A stretch of DNA of 64,000 nucleotides from Pseudonocardia sp. ICBG1293 (GTDB lineage: Bacteria > Actinomycetota > Actinomycetes > Mycobacteriales > Pseudonocardiaceae): positions 1-64,000 of the forward strand of contig NZ_JAHLEL010000040.1 in the NCBI RefSeq assembly GCF_020131355.1, read 5' to 3'. The notes under the pieces were generated by a model that was given only the letters and a program-made list of their open reading frames with translations, did not search any database and had not been told where the DNA came from. This document shows positions 8,510 to 16,908 of the stretch, in pieces (position 1 is the first letter of the stretch; every line of letters starts with the position of its first letter). A program made the position numbers and the translations under genes.

Positions 8510-10114
8510 ATGACCCACGCCGGCACAACGCCCGCTCCGGACGACACCGTCACCGAGCACCGCGACGTGATCATCGTCGGGGCCGGGCTGTCCGGGATCG
8601 GCGCCGCGGCCCGGCTGCACCAGGAGCTGCCCGGCAAGGACTACGCGATCCTCGAGGGCCGCGAGAACATCGGCGGCACCTGGGACCTGTTCCGCTACCC
8701 GGGCATCCGCTCGGACTCGGACATGTTCACCCTGGCCTACCCCTTCCGCCCGTGGCGCGAGCCGAAGTCGATCGCCGACGGCGCCGACATCCGCCGCTAC
8801 ATCGCCGAGACCGCGGCCGAGTACGGCGTGACCGAGCGGATCCGCTTCGGCACGAAGGTCGTCGGCGCCTCCTGGGACTCCACCACCGCACGCTGGACGG
8901 TCGACACCACCACCGCGCAGGGCCCGAAGCGCTACACCTGCTCGTTCCTGTTCATGTGCTCGGGCTACTACGACTACGACCAGGGCTTCCAGCCGGAGTT
9001 CCCGGGCCGCGAGGACTTCGCCGGCACCTGGGTGCACCCGCAGTTCTGGCCGGAGGACCTCGACTACACCGGCAAGAAGGTCGTCGTCATCGGCTCCGGC
9101 GCCACCGCCGTCACGCTGATCCCGTCGCTCGCGGCGAAGGCCGGGCACGTCACGATGCTGCAGCGCTCCCCGTCGTACCTGACGGTGCTGCCGAGCAAGG
9201 ACCCGGTCGCCGACCAGCTGCGCCGCTTCCTGCCCGCCACGGTCGCGCACGCCATCCTGCGGCTGCAGTACGTGACCCTGACCCAGGCGTTCTACCAGCT
9301 CGCGCGCCGTCGCCCGGAGCGCGTGAAGAAGGTGCTGCGCGGCCTCGCCCTGAAGTTCCTGAAGGACGAGTCCTACGTGGACCAGCACTTCACCCCGAGC
9401 TACGACCCGTGGGACCAGCGCCTGTGCGTGATCCCGGAGGGCGACTTCTACAAGTCGATCAACCGCGGCGAGGCCTCGGTCGTCACCGACCACATCGAGC
9501 GGATCACCGAGAAGGGCATCCGGCTGCGCTCCGGCGAGGAGCTGGAGGCCGACGTGATCGTCTCGGCCACCGGGCTGTCGCTGAGCCCGCTGGGCGGCAT
9601 GACGATCCACGTCGACGGTGAGCAGGTCGACATCGGCAAGACCGTCACCTACCGCGGCCTGATGCTGTCGGGCATCCCGAACCTGGCGTTCTGCATCGGC
9701 TACATCAACGCGTCCTGGACGCTGCGCGCCGACCTCGTCGCCCGCTACGTGCCCAAGCTGCTCGCGCTGATGGACCGGGAGCGGATCGCCGTCGCCACGC
9801 CGGCACCGACCGTGTCCCCGGACCGGCCGCTGCTCGACATCGAGTCGAACTACGTGAAGCGCTCCGAGCACCTGTTCCCGCGCCAGGGCCGCAAGGACCC
9901 GTGGCGGCTGCACCAGAACTTCTTCCTCGACGCCGTCGGGCTCGGTCGCGCCGACCTGCGGCGGGACATGATCCTCACCCCCGCCTCGGCGCTGGGCGCA
10001 CGCGAGGCCCGCGTGCCCAGCCCGACCGCGTCCGGCATCGCCGCCGACACCGCACCCGGCACACCCGACACCGTCGCCGCACCGGCGGCCGCACCGCAGG
10101 AGGTGGCCTCCTGA
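8510..10114 (+). CDS. flavin-containing / Baeyer-Villiger-type monooxygenase (MymA/EthA-like)
   Basis: This 534-residue class B flavoprotein monooxygenase uses FAD and NADPH to insert oxygen into ketones or oxidise heteroatoms. It shows an FAD motif GAGLSG at residues 24-29, the Baeyer-Villiger fingerprint F-x-G-x3-H-x3-W-P at residues 170-181, and an NADPH motif GSGATA at 195-200. The Ala/Pro-rich tail after residue 495 looks unstructured. It heads an operon with an SDR and a hydrolase, each joined by ATGA overlaps. The gene order and the divergent AraC regulator match the mymA locus of mycobacteria, implicated in cell-envelope lipid modification. The substrate is not known. Confidence 0.88.
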   Translation: MTHAGTTPAPDDTVTEHRDVIIVGAGLSGIGAAARLHQELPGKDYAILEGRENIGGTWDLFRYPGIRSDSDMFTLAYPFRPWREPKSIADGADIRRYIAETAAEYGVTERIRFGTKVVGASWDSTTARWTVDTTTAQGPKRYTCSFLFMCSGYYDYDQGFQPEFPGREDFAGTWVHPQFWPEDLDYTGKKVVVIGSGATAVTLIPSLAAKAGHVTMLQRSPSYLTVLPSKDPVADQLRRFLPATVAHAILRLQYVTLTQAFYQLARRRPERVKKVLRGLALKFLKDESYVDQHFTPSYDPWDQRLCVIPEGDFYKSINRGEASVVTDHIERITEKGIRLRSGEELEADVIVSATGLSLSPLGGMTIHVDGEQVDIGKTVTYRGLMLSGIPNLAFCIGYINASWTLRADLVARYVPKLLALMDRERIAVATPAPTVSPDRPLLDIESNYVKRSEHLFPRQGRKDPWRLHQNFFLDAVGLGRADLRRDMILTPASALGAREARVPSPTASGIAADTAPGTPDTVAAPAAAPQEVAS

Positions 10115-10983
10115 TGGCCCGCTCACCGTTCCGCTTCGCCGAGGGCACCGCGGTCGTCACCGGCGCCGCCGGTGGCATGGGCGAGCACGTCGCCCGGCTG
10201 CTCGCCGAGCGCGGCAGCGACCTCGTGCTCGTCGACCGCGACGGCGACCGGCTCGACACCGTCGCGTCGGCGATCCGCGCCAAGCACCCCGGCCTGTCGG
10301 TGACCACCGAGACCGTCGACCTGGCCGACCGCGAGGCCGTCGACGCGCTGTCGACCCGGATCCTCGCCGGCCACCCGGAGATCCGGCTGCTGGTCAACAA
10401 CGCCGGCGTCGCGCTCGGCGGGGACTTCGCCCGGCTGACCCTCGACGAGTTCGACTGGGTCATGGACGTCAACTTCCGCGCCCCGGTGCGGCTGACCCAC
10501 GCCCTGCTGCCCGCGCTCACCGCGCGGCCCGGCGCCCACGTGGTCAACGTGTCGAGCCTGTTCGGCCTGATCGCCCCGCCCGGGCAGTCGGCCTACTCGT
10601 CGTCGAAGTTCGCCATCCGTGGCTTCTCCGAGGCGCTGCGGGCAGAGCTCGCCCAGGTGGGCGCCACCGTCACCACGGTGCACCCGGGCGGCATCCGGAC
10701 CGGTATCGCCGCCAGCGCCCGGGTCGGGGTGAACATCCCCGCCGAGGAGGCCGAGCGCGGCAAGAAGGACTTCGAGAAGCTGCTGACCTTCCCCGCCGAC
10801 AAGGCCGCCGAGCTGATCGTCGACGCGATCGCGAAGCGCCGACCGCGGCTGCTCATCGGGATCAGCGCGAAGGTCCCGGACCTGCTGGCCCGGCTCGCCC
10901 CGGCCAACAGCATCCGGATCTTCGCGAAGATCGTCGGCGCCTCGGGCAACGCGAAGGCGGCGAAGGCGGCCGGGTCACGATGA
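10114..10983 (+). CDS. short-chain dehydrogenase/reductase (SadH-like)
   Basis: This 289-residue SDR has the nucleotide motif TGAAGGMG at residues 16-23, LVNNAG, and the catalytic Ser and YSSSK. After the catalytic core comes the AAELIVDAIAKRRPRLLIG segment common in SDRs acting on long-chain or membrane-associated substrates. Its ATG overlaps the monooxygenase stop (ATGA), indicating translational coupling. It probably interconverts an alcohol and the ketone used or made by the neighbouring monooxygenase. Cofactor choice and substrate are unproven. Confidence 0.85.
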   Translation: MARSPFRFAEGTAVVTGAAGGMGEHVARLLAERGSDLVLVDRDGDRLDTVASAIRAKHPGLSVTTETVDLADREAVDALSTRILAGHPEIRLLVNNAGVALGGDFARLTLDEFDWVMDVNFRAPVRLTHALLPALTARPGAHVVNVSSLFGLIAPPGQSAYSSSKFAIRGFSEALRAELAQVGATVTTVHPGGIRTGIAASARVGVNIPAEEAERGKKDFEKLLTFPADKAAELIVDAIAKRRPRLLIGISAKVPDLLARLAPANSIRIFAKIVGASGNAKAAKAAGSR

Positions 10984-11867
10984 CCGTCCCGCAGACCCGC
11001 TTCGTCGACGTCGGCGGGACCCGGATCCGGATCCGGGAGTCCGGCGACCCGGCCGGTGAGCCGGTCCTGCTGCTGCACGGCATCGGCCGCAGCCTGGAGG
11101 ACTGGGACCCGCAGCACGAGTTCCTGTCCCGCTACCGGGTTGTCGCGCTCGACCTCGCCGGGTTCGGCCACTCCGACCGGGTACCCGGGCCGGCGACGCT
11201 GGAGAAGCTCGCCGACACCGCGCTCGCCACCCTCGACGCGCTCGGCGAGAGCCGGCCGGCCCACGTCATGGGCAACTCGCTCGGCGGCGCCGTCGCACTG
11301 CTGATCTCCACCCGGCACCCCGGGCGGGTCGTGTCGCTGGTGCTGGCCGACCCCGCGGGCTTCGGCCCCGAGGTGACCCCGGCGCTGCGCATCATCGGGG
11401 TGCCGCTGCTCGGCCGGTTCCTGCTGGGCCACCTCGACGCGAGGGCGGCACGGCGGTCGGAGCGTTCCCTGTTCGTCGACGGCTCCCTGGTCACCCCGGA
11501 GCGGGTCGCCCGCGCCGTGGAGATCGCGCGGCGGCCGGAGTTCGCGCAGACCTTCGCCGAGATCGCCGCCGAGCTCGGCACCGTCCGCGGGGTCCGGCCG
11601 GGCTGGCGGCGGGCGCTGCTGGACGCGTTCGCCCGCGCCCCCCGGCCGACCCTGGTCGTGTGGGGCGAGCGGGACCTCATCCTGCCCGCGGCCCAGCTCC
11701 GGGCGGCGGGCAGGCTCCCCCAGGTCACGACCCACGTCTTCGGCCGGGTCGGGCACATGCCCCAGATCGAGGTGCCGGGGGCGTTCGCGACCCTCGCCCT
11801 GGATCACCTGGCCCGGGCGGGGCGACGGACCAGCATCTCCAGCGACAGCCGCGCGGGGACCAGGTAG
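10980..11867 (+). CDS. alpha/beta hydrolase
   Basis: The 295-residue alpha/beta-hydrolase has the oxyanion segment LLLHGIGRS, nucleophile elbow GNS100LGG, acid D232 (WGERD) and His259 (GHMPQ), a complete triad. It is coupled to the SDR by an ATGA overlap. In this operon it would suit hydrolysis of an ester produced by a Baeyer-Villiger step, but esterase, lactonase and lipase activities cannot be separated. Its last 64 bases overlap the 3' end of the convergent SRPBCC gene. The tail ARAGRRTSISSDSRAGTR may reflect that overlap rather than function. Confidence 0.85.
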   Translation: MTVPQTRFVDVGGTRIRIRESGDPAGEPVLLLHGIGRSLEDWDPQHEFLSRYRVVALDLAGFGHSDRVPGPATLEKLADTALATLDALGESRPAHVMGNSLGGAVALLISTRHPGRVVSLVLADPAGFGPEVTPALRIIGVPLLGRFLLGHLDARAARRSERSLFVDGSLVTPERVARAVEIARRPEFAQTFAEIAAELGTVRGVRPGWRRALLDAFARAPRPTLVVWGERDLILPAAQLRAAGRLPQVTTHVFGRVGHMPQIEVPGAFATLALDHLARAGRRTSISSDSRAGTR

Positions 11868-12223
11868 GGCAGGACCACGGCGGGCGGGCCGTGCACGGTC
11901 AGCCAGGTCCGGGTCCCGGCCCCGGACGGCCGCACGCCGTGGTCCAGGCTCAGCCGCACCCGGTTCAGCTGGGAGGCACTGGCGCCGAGGGCGACGTCCC
12001 AGGCCCAGGTGCGGGCGCGCTCGTCGACCTCGGTGACCGCGAAGGACACCGTGACGCCGAGCGGGCCGCGGACCTGCCCGGTCACCCCGGGGCGTATCCG
12101 GTCCGCCGCGGTGTCGACACCGAGGATGTAGGGCGCCCACTCCGGCCAGCGGGCGGGTGCGGCGTAGCGCTCCCAGACCTCGTCGGCGGGTTGCGGGCCG
12201 CGGGCGTACAGTGTCAGGCGCAT
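11804..12223 (-). CDS. SRPBCC-family (polyketide cyclase/dehydrase-like) protein
   Basis: The 139-residue protein has the START/SRPBCC pattern: an N-terminal strand, the early helix with VWERYAAPARWPEWAPYILG, then GQVRGPLGVTVSFAVTEVDERARTWAWDV and a C-terminal helix LVPARLSLEMLVRR. Such proteins bind hydrophobic ligands in a helix-grip fold. It runs convergent to the hydrolase and overlaps it. No ligand or catalytic residue can be named. Confidence 0.7.
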   Translation of the reverse strand: MRLTLYARGPQPADEVWERYAAPARWPEWAPYILGVDTAADRIRPGVTGQVRGPLGVTVSFAVTEVDERARTWAWDVALGASASQLNRVRLSLDHGVRPSGAGTRTWLTVHGPPAVVLPYLVPARLSLEMLVRRPARAR

Positions 12224-12291
12224 CGCGACGATCCTGACGGCCGGACGGCCCCGCCGCGCGGCGGACCGGTACCGGCCGTAGCGTCGGGTTC

Positions 12292-13644
12292 ATGCGGATC
12301 GTCCCCTGGCTCGCCGCCCTGGTCACGCTCCCCCTGCTCGGGGCCTGTGCCACCGGCCCGAACCCGGTGACCACCGCGCTGTCCGGGTCGCAGGCCCCGG
12401 TCGCCGCGGCGGGGGCGGACCTGGTGCCGGTGCCGGTGACGGTGCCACCCGGGGCCGCGGCCGCACCGTTCGACGAGCCGCGCGAGGCCCTCGTGCCGGC
12501 GGGCTGGACGGTGTCGGTGTTCGCCCGTGTCCCGAACGCCCGGCTGGCCGCCTGGACCCCCGACGGCGAGCTGCTCGTCTCGGTCCCCGACGAGGGCCGC
12601 GTGCTGGCGCTGTCGCGGACCGGGGAGCAGCGTCCGCTGCTCGAGGGCCTCACCCAGCCGCACGGGCTCGCGTTCTCCCCGGACGGCGCGACCCTCTACG
12701 TCGCCGAGTCGAACCAGGTGTCGGCGTACAGCTGGAGCGGCGGCGCCGCGACCGGCGCCCGGGTCGTGGTGCCCGGCCTGCCCGACGCCAACTCCCCGGA
12801 CCTGCGTGGCGCCTACGGCCACGAGCTGAAGTCGGTGACGGTGGGCCCGGACGGCGCCGTGTACGTCTCGGTCGGGTCGACCGGCAACATCTCGGTCGCC
12901 GACCGCGACGCGACTCCCCCGCGCGCCTCGATCCTGCGGATGCCGCCGACCGGGGGGCCCGCCACGCCGTTCGCGACCGGTGTCCGCAACGGCACCGGGC
13001 TGGCCACCGCGCCCGACGGCGCGGTGTGGACCGCGGTCAACGGCCGTGACAACGTGCCCTACCCCTACGACCGGCCCTACGGTGACGCGACCGGTTCGTC
13101 GTTCGGCCAGGTCGTCGACCGCTACGTGACCGACCACCCGGCCGAACCGCTGGCCCGGCTCACCCCCGGCCGCGAGCTGGGCTGGCCGTTCTGCAACCCG
13201 GACCCGGACACCGATCCGGGGGTGGCGGGCTCTGCGCAGGACTTCGCCGACGTGGGACTGGTCGCCGACGCCGAGCTGAACCCCGGCGGGCGCGCGATGG
13301 ACTGTGCCGCGCTGGCCCCGGTGGAGCAGTCCTTCCCGGCGCACTCGGCGCCGCTGGGGCTGTCGTTCACCGAGGGGACGCTGCCCGCGCCGTACGCGGC
13401 GGGAGCGCTGGCCGGGGTGCACGGATCCTGGAACGCGGACCCGCCGCGGGCTCCCGAGGTGTCGTTCTTCCCCTGGACCGACGGTCGGCTCGGGGCCCAG
13501 CAGACGCTGGTCGGGGGGTTCCAGGACCCGTCGGGGTCGCGCTGGGGCAGGCCGGTCGCGGCCGTCGCCGGGCCGGACGGCGCGGTGTACGTGACCGACG
13601 ACGACGCCGGGGCCGTCTACCGGGTGGCCCCGCCCGGACGATGA
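12292..13644 (+). CDS. PQQ-dependent sugar dehydrogenase-like beta-propeller lipoprotein
   Basis: This 450-residue secreted lipoprotein has a short signal peptide ending in the lipobox L16-G-A-C19. The body shows repeated beta-propeller blades (LVSVPDEGRVLAL, LAFSPDGATLYVAES, VTVGPDGAVYVSVG, LATAPDGAVWTAVNGRD, AVAGPDGAVYVTDDD) as in soluble glucose/sorbosone dehydrogenases. Such proteins oxidise sugars with PQQ, although many actinobacterial members have no shown activity. It stands alone, divergent from the SRPBCC gene. The family is secure; the enzyme activity is not. Confidence 0.8.
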   Translation: MRIVPWLAALVTLPLLGACATGPNPVTTALSGSQAPVAAAGADLVPVPVTVPPGAAAAPFDEPREALVPAGWTVSVFARVPNARLAAWTPDGELLVSVPDEGRVLALSRTGEQRPLLEGLTQPHGLAFSPDGATLYVAESNQVSAYSWSGGAATGARVVVPGLPDANSPDLRGAYGHELKSVTVGPDGAVYVSVGSTGNISVADRDATPPRASILRMPPTGGPATPFATGVRNGTGLATAPDGAVWTAVNGRDNVPYPYDRPYGDATGSSFGQVVDRYVTDHPAEPLARLTPGRELGWPFCNPDPDTDPGVAGSAQDFADVGLVADAELNPGGRAMDCAALAPVEQSFPAHSAPLGLSFTEGTLPAPYAAGALAGVHGSWNADPPRAPEVSFFPWTDGRLGAQQTLVGGFQDPSGSRWGRPVAAVAGPDGAVYVTDDDAGAVYRVAPPGR

Positions 13645-13761
13645 GCCCCCGGCCGAGGGGCACCCGCCGACGGCCGCAGCCGCGGACGACCCGGCAGCCG
13701 GCCGCCGCGGGGTAGGTTCGTCCCGGCGCCCGACCGCGGGTGGCCGGGAAGGGTACGGGCG

Positions 13762-14817
13762 ATGCGGATCGTGGACTGGGCCGGCGACGACGAGGGCGGT
13801 CCGGCCGTGGTCCTGCTCGACCAGCGCGCGCTGCCCGGCACGACCGAGCACCTGTACCTGCGTACCGTCGACGAGCTGGTCGCCGCGATCCGGTCGCTGG
13901 CCGTGCGCGGTGCTCCGAGCCTGGGCATCACCGGGGCCTACGGGGTCGCCCTCGCCGCGCACCTGCACGGCACCGCCACCCCGGTCGCCGTCGCCGCGGT
14001 GCGGGCGGCGGCCGAGCGGATCGCCGTCGCCCGGCCCACCGCCGTCCCGCTGGGACTGGGTGTGGCGCGGGCCCTGGCGGCGCTCGACGGCGGACCGGCG
14101 GCGGTGCTCGCACAGGCCCGCGCGGCCGCCGCGGAGGCCGCGCGGGTGAACGCCGCGGCCACCGGCCGGGCGGCGGACCTGGTGCAGGCGATGTGCCCGG
14201 ACCGCCCGCTGCGGGCGCTGACGCTGTGCAACACCGGCCCGTTGGCCACCGGCGACGGCGGGACCGCGCTGGGGGCGATCCTGCGTCTGCACGAGCGCGG
14301 CGCGCTGGCCGAGGTGCTGGCGTGCGAGACGCGCCCGCTGCTGCAGGGCGCCCGGCTGACCGTGTGGGAGCTGGCCGCGGCCGGGGCGCCGCACCGGCTG
14401 TGCGTCGACTCGGCCGGGCCGGCGGCGATCGCGGCCGGACTGGTCGACGCGGTGTTCGTCGGAGCCGACCGGATCGCGGCCGACGGTGCCGTGGCGAACA
14501 AGGTCGGCACCTACATGCTGGCCTGCGCGGCGGCCCGGTCCGGGATCCCGTTCGTGGTGGTCGCCCCGGAGGAGACCGTCGACCCGCACACCCCGACCGG
14601 GGCGGACATCGTGGTCGAGCAGCGCGGGGCCGAGGAGGTCCGCGAGCACGGCGGCACGCTGCTCACCCTGCCCGGCACCCCGGTGTTCAACCCGGCCTTC
14701 GACGTCACGCCGTTCGAGCTGGTGACCGCGATCGTCACCGAGGAGCGGGCCTGGCGGCCGGGTCCGTCGCCCGCACCCTCGCCCGCTGCCGTGCGAACCG
14801 CTCCCGCACCGCGCTGA
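13762..14817 (+). CDS. mtnA: S-methyl-5-thioribose-1-phosphate isomerase
   Basis: MtnA converts 5-methylthioribose 1-phosphate to 5-methylthioribulose 1-phosphate in methylthioadenosine recycling. The 351-residue protein has the conserved TLC156NTG and GADRIAADG segments; Cys156 and Asp236 match the catalytic Cys160/Asp240 of the Bacillus enzyme at the same spacing. RGAPSLGITGAYG, near the start of the chain, is also typical. Its last 83 bases overlap the 3' end of a convergent class II aldolase gene, a plausible next enzyme in a methylthioribulose-phosphate route. The Pro/Ala-rich tail from about residue 335 is an extension. Confidence 0.92.
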   Translation: MRIVDWAGDDEGGPAVVLLDQRALPGTTEHLYLRTVDELVAAIRSLAVRGAPSLGITGAYGVALAAHLHGTATPVAVAAVRAAAERIAVARPTAVPLGLGVARALAALDGGPAAVLAQARAAAAEAARVNAAATGRAADLVQAMCPDRPLRALTLCNTGPLATGDGGTALGAILRLHERGALAEVLACETRPLLQGARLTVWELAAAGAPHRLCVDSAGPAAIAAGLVDAVFVGADRIAADGAVANKVGTYMLACAAARSGIPFVVVAPEETVDPHTPTGADIVVEQRGAEEVREHGGTLLTLPGTPVFNPAFDVTPFELVTAIVTEERAWRPGPSPAPSPAAVRTAPAPR

Positions 14818-15412
14818 TCTCGGCGTCGGGCAGCAGCCGCGGCTCGCCGGCCGCCCGGGCGCGCAGCCAGACGTCGCAGAGCCATTCGAGCTGGCGGGCT
14901 CCGTCGTACGCGGCGCCGAGGGTGTCGTCGAGCACCAGCGTGCCGTGCCGGCCGAGGACGACGGCGGTGGACTCCCCCAGTGCCGCGAGCGCGTTCACGA
15001 CCAGCTCGGGGCTGCCGAACGGCGCGTACTCCGACACCCGCACCGCCTCGCCGAACATCGCGAGCTGGTAGTGCACGGCCGGGACGTGGTCGGACACGGT
15101 CGACAGCGCGACCGCCGCCGGGGAGTGCGTGTGGACGACGGCGCCGGTCCCCCGGCGGGCGTGCGCGGCCAGGTGCAGGGCGAGTTCGCTGGTCGGTTCC
15201 CGGCCGCCGTCGACGACCGTGCCCGCGTCGTCGACGAGCACGACGTCGGACGCGGTCATCGTCTCGTAGTCCACGCCGGACGGGGTCACCGCGATGAGGT
15301 CCCCGCTGCGCACCGACAGGTTCCCCGAGGTACCGACGACCAGACCGTCGCGGACCATCCGGCGGGACCAGGTGCAGAGCAGCTCGCGGGCGGGCGTGTG
15401 GTCGTGGGGCAC
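14735..15412 (-). CDS. class II aldolase/adducin-family protein
   Basis: The 225-residue protein has the family hallmarks GTSGNLSVR, TPSG, E76 in PTSEL, zinc ligands H94 and H96 in HTHSPAA, and H156 in GRHGTLV. Class II aldolases cleave phosphorylated ketoses with zinc; relatives include fuculose-phosphate aldolase, MtnB dehydratase and 5-methylthioribulose/5-deoxyribulose-phosphate aldolases. Being tail-to-tail with mtnA makes a methylthioribulose-1-phosphate aldolase (DHAP-shunt) or MtnB role attractive. Aldolase and dehydratase cannot be told apart by eye. It lacks a same-strand partner. Confidence 0.78.
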   Translation of the reverse strand: MPHDHTPARELLCTWSRRMVRDGLVVGTSGNLSVRSGDLIAVTPSGVDYETMTASDVVLVDDAGTVVDGGREPTSELALHLAAHARRGTGAVVHTHSPAAVALSTVSDHVPAVHYQLAMFGEAVRVSEYAPFGSPELVVNALAALGESTAVVLGRHGTLVLDDTLGAAYDGARQLEWLCDVWLRARAAGEPRLLPDAEISAVRERFARQRARVRATDPAARPAPR

Positions 15413-15601
15413 CGGGGCAGGGTCGCACGCCGACCCGACCGGGGGTCACACCTCCGAGTCGACCCGCCCCCGCCGGGGCGCGCCCGGCCCCGACCGGGCC
15501 GCAGGATCGTCCCATCGCGGACACCGGCCCCGGCCGGACGCCACGCGGAGGGCGGTAGGACCCCGACCGCGCCGGTTCCCGGCGCAGGAAGCGAGCACAT
15601 C

Positions 15602-15913
15602 GTGAGGACCGCCCTGCGTGCCGCCACCACCGCGGCAGGCGCCGTCGCCGCCGCACTCGTCCTGGCCGCCGTCACCACCGGGACCGCGTCGGCGCAGCCC
15701 GCCCCGCCCACCGAGCCGCCGCTGAGCCCGGCCGACCAGGCCGCCCAGTTCGCCTGCCTGCAGAAGTACCTGGACTTCTGGGCGCTGCCCGGTCAGTCGC
15801 TGCAGGACCCGGTGGCGTTCTCACTGCTGGTCACGCAGGCCGCACAGGAGTGCGACGCGGTCCGGGCACCCGCCGCGCCCGCGACGCCCGCCGCACCGGT
15901 GGCCGGGGCCTGA
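15602..15913 (+). CDS. small secreted protein of unknown function
   Basis: From GTG 15602, preceded by a purine-rich GCGCAGGAAGCG stretch, the 103-residue product has a classical signal peptide: RTALR then a long Ala/Val-rich core, with cleavage likely after ASA near residue 31. The mature part has two cysteines (FACLQKYLDF and AAQECDAV) that could form a disulphide, and an Ala/Pro-rich tail. I do not recognise the family; small two-Cys secreted proteins are common in Actinomycetes. Confidence 0.65.
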   Translation: MRTALRAATTAAGAVAAALVLAAVTTGTASAQPAPPTEPPLSPADQAAQFACLQKYLDFWALPGQSLQDPVAFSLLVTQAAQECDAVRAPAAPATPAAPVAGA

Positions 15914-15920
15914 CCGCGGG

Positions 15921-16769
15921 TCACAGCAGGTCGCTGCGGCTCAGTACCCCGACCAGCACGTCGTCGTCGTCGACCACCGGGACGACCCGGAACCCGCGCC
16001 GGGACAGCAGGTCCTCGGCGTCGGTGAGCGGGTCGCCCGGCGCCACGACCTCGACGTCGCGGGTCATCACCTCCGAGACCGTGCGGGCCCGCAGACGGCG
16101 GCCGCCGTCGAGCGAGCCGTGCATGAGGTCGGCCTCCGAGACGATGCCCAGCAGGTGGTCGTGGTCGTCGACCACCGGGACGGCGGTGAACCGGTAGGAC
16201 AGCAGGACCTCGGCGGTCTCGTCGAGGGCCAGCTCCGGCGGGATCGCGACCAGCCCGCCGTCGGTCATCACGTCCGCGACCCGCAGCGACGACGTCGGGC
16301 GTCCGCCGATCCGGCCCGCCCCGCGCGGCGCCATCGCCTCGGGCAGCGGCGCCACCGGCACCACGCCGCCGATCCGGCGTGCGGTGCGGCGCAACCGCCC
16401 GCCGGAGTGCCGGTGCCGCAGCAGGTCGCTGCGGGTGATCACGCCGACCAGGACGCCCTTGTCGACGACCGGGACCAGGCGCAGCTCGCCGTAGACCCGC
16501 ATGCGGTGCGCGACGATCGAGATGCTGGTCGTCGGCAGCACGGAGACGACCTGCTCGGTCATCGCGTCCCCGACCACCGCGTGCGGGTCGTCGCGGTGAC
16601 GCAGCACGTCGACCAGCGAGATCACCCCGACCAGGGTGAACCGCCGGTCGACCACCGGCAGGGCGGAGAACCGGGACTCGGCCATCCGTTCCCGTGCCCG
16701 GGGCAGCGGCGCGTCCGCCCAGATCGTGACGACGCGTTCGGTCATGACATCGCGAGCACGCACCACCAT
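15921..16769 (-). CDS. four-CBS-domain protein
   Basis: The 282-residue protein carries four CBS motifs as two Bateman pairs. Each contains an MT-x-(V)VT opening and a PVVD-x(n)-LVGVIS/ITRSDLL end: ARDVMTERVV, VGDAMTEQVV, VADVMTDGGL and VSEVMTRDVE. CBS pairs bind adenine nucleotides and sense energy state. The start ATG 16769 puts MVVRARDVM at the N-terminus. No enzymatic domain is attached, so it probably regulates a partner. It stands alone between a secreted-protein gene and a mycothiol-enzyme-family gene. Confidence 0.85.
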   Translation of the reverse strand: MVVRARDVMTERVVTIWADAPLPRARERMAESRFSALPVVDRRFTLVGVISLVDVLRHRDDPHAVVGDAMTEQVVSVLPTTSISIVAHRMRVYGELRLVPVVDKGVLVGVITRSDLLRHRHSGGRLRRTARRIGGVVPVAPLPEAMAPRGAGRIGGRPTSSLRVADVMTDGGLVAIPPELALDETAEVLLSYRFTAVPVVDDHDHLLGIVSEADLMHGSLDGGRRLRARTVSEVMTRDVEVVAPGDPLTDAEDLLSRRGFRVVPVVDDDDVLVGVLSRSDLL

Positions 16770-16908
16770 GGACGCACCGTAACCACGGCGGCGCCGCGGC
16801 CGCCAACGCTCACCGAGCGCGGTGGCGGACGGTCCCGGCCCCCGGCAGGCCCGCACGTGGGCCGCCCTCGGCCACGGCGGTCGGGACTGGGCGGTCGGGA
16901 CTGGGTGG

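Noticed and set aside
7358..10126. 922-codon minus-strand frame covering the AraC gene and the monooxygenase
   Set aside because: Only the last 343 codons are AraC; the rest is antisense of a clearly coding monooxygenase.
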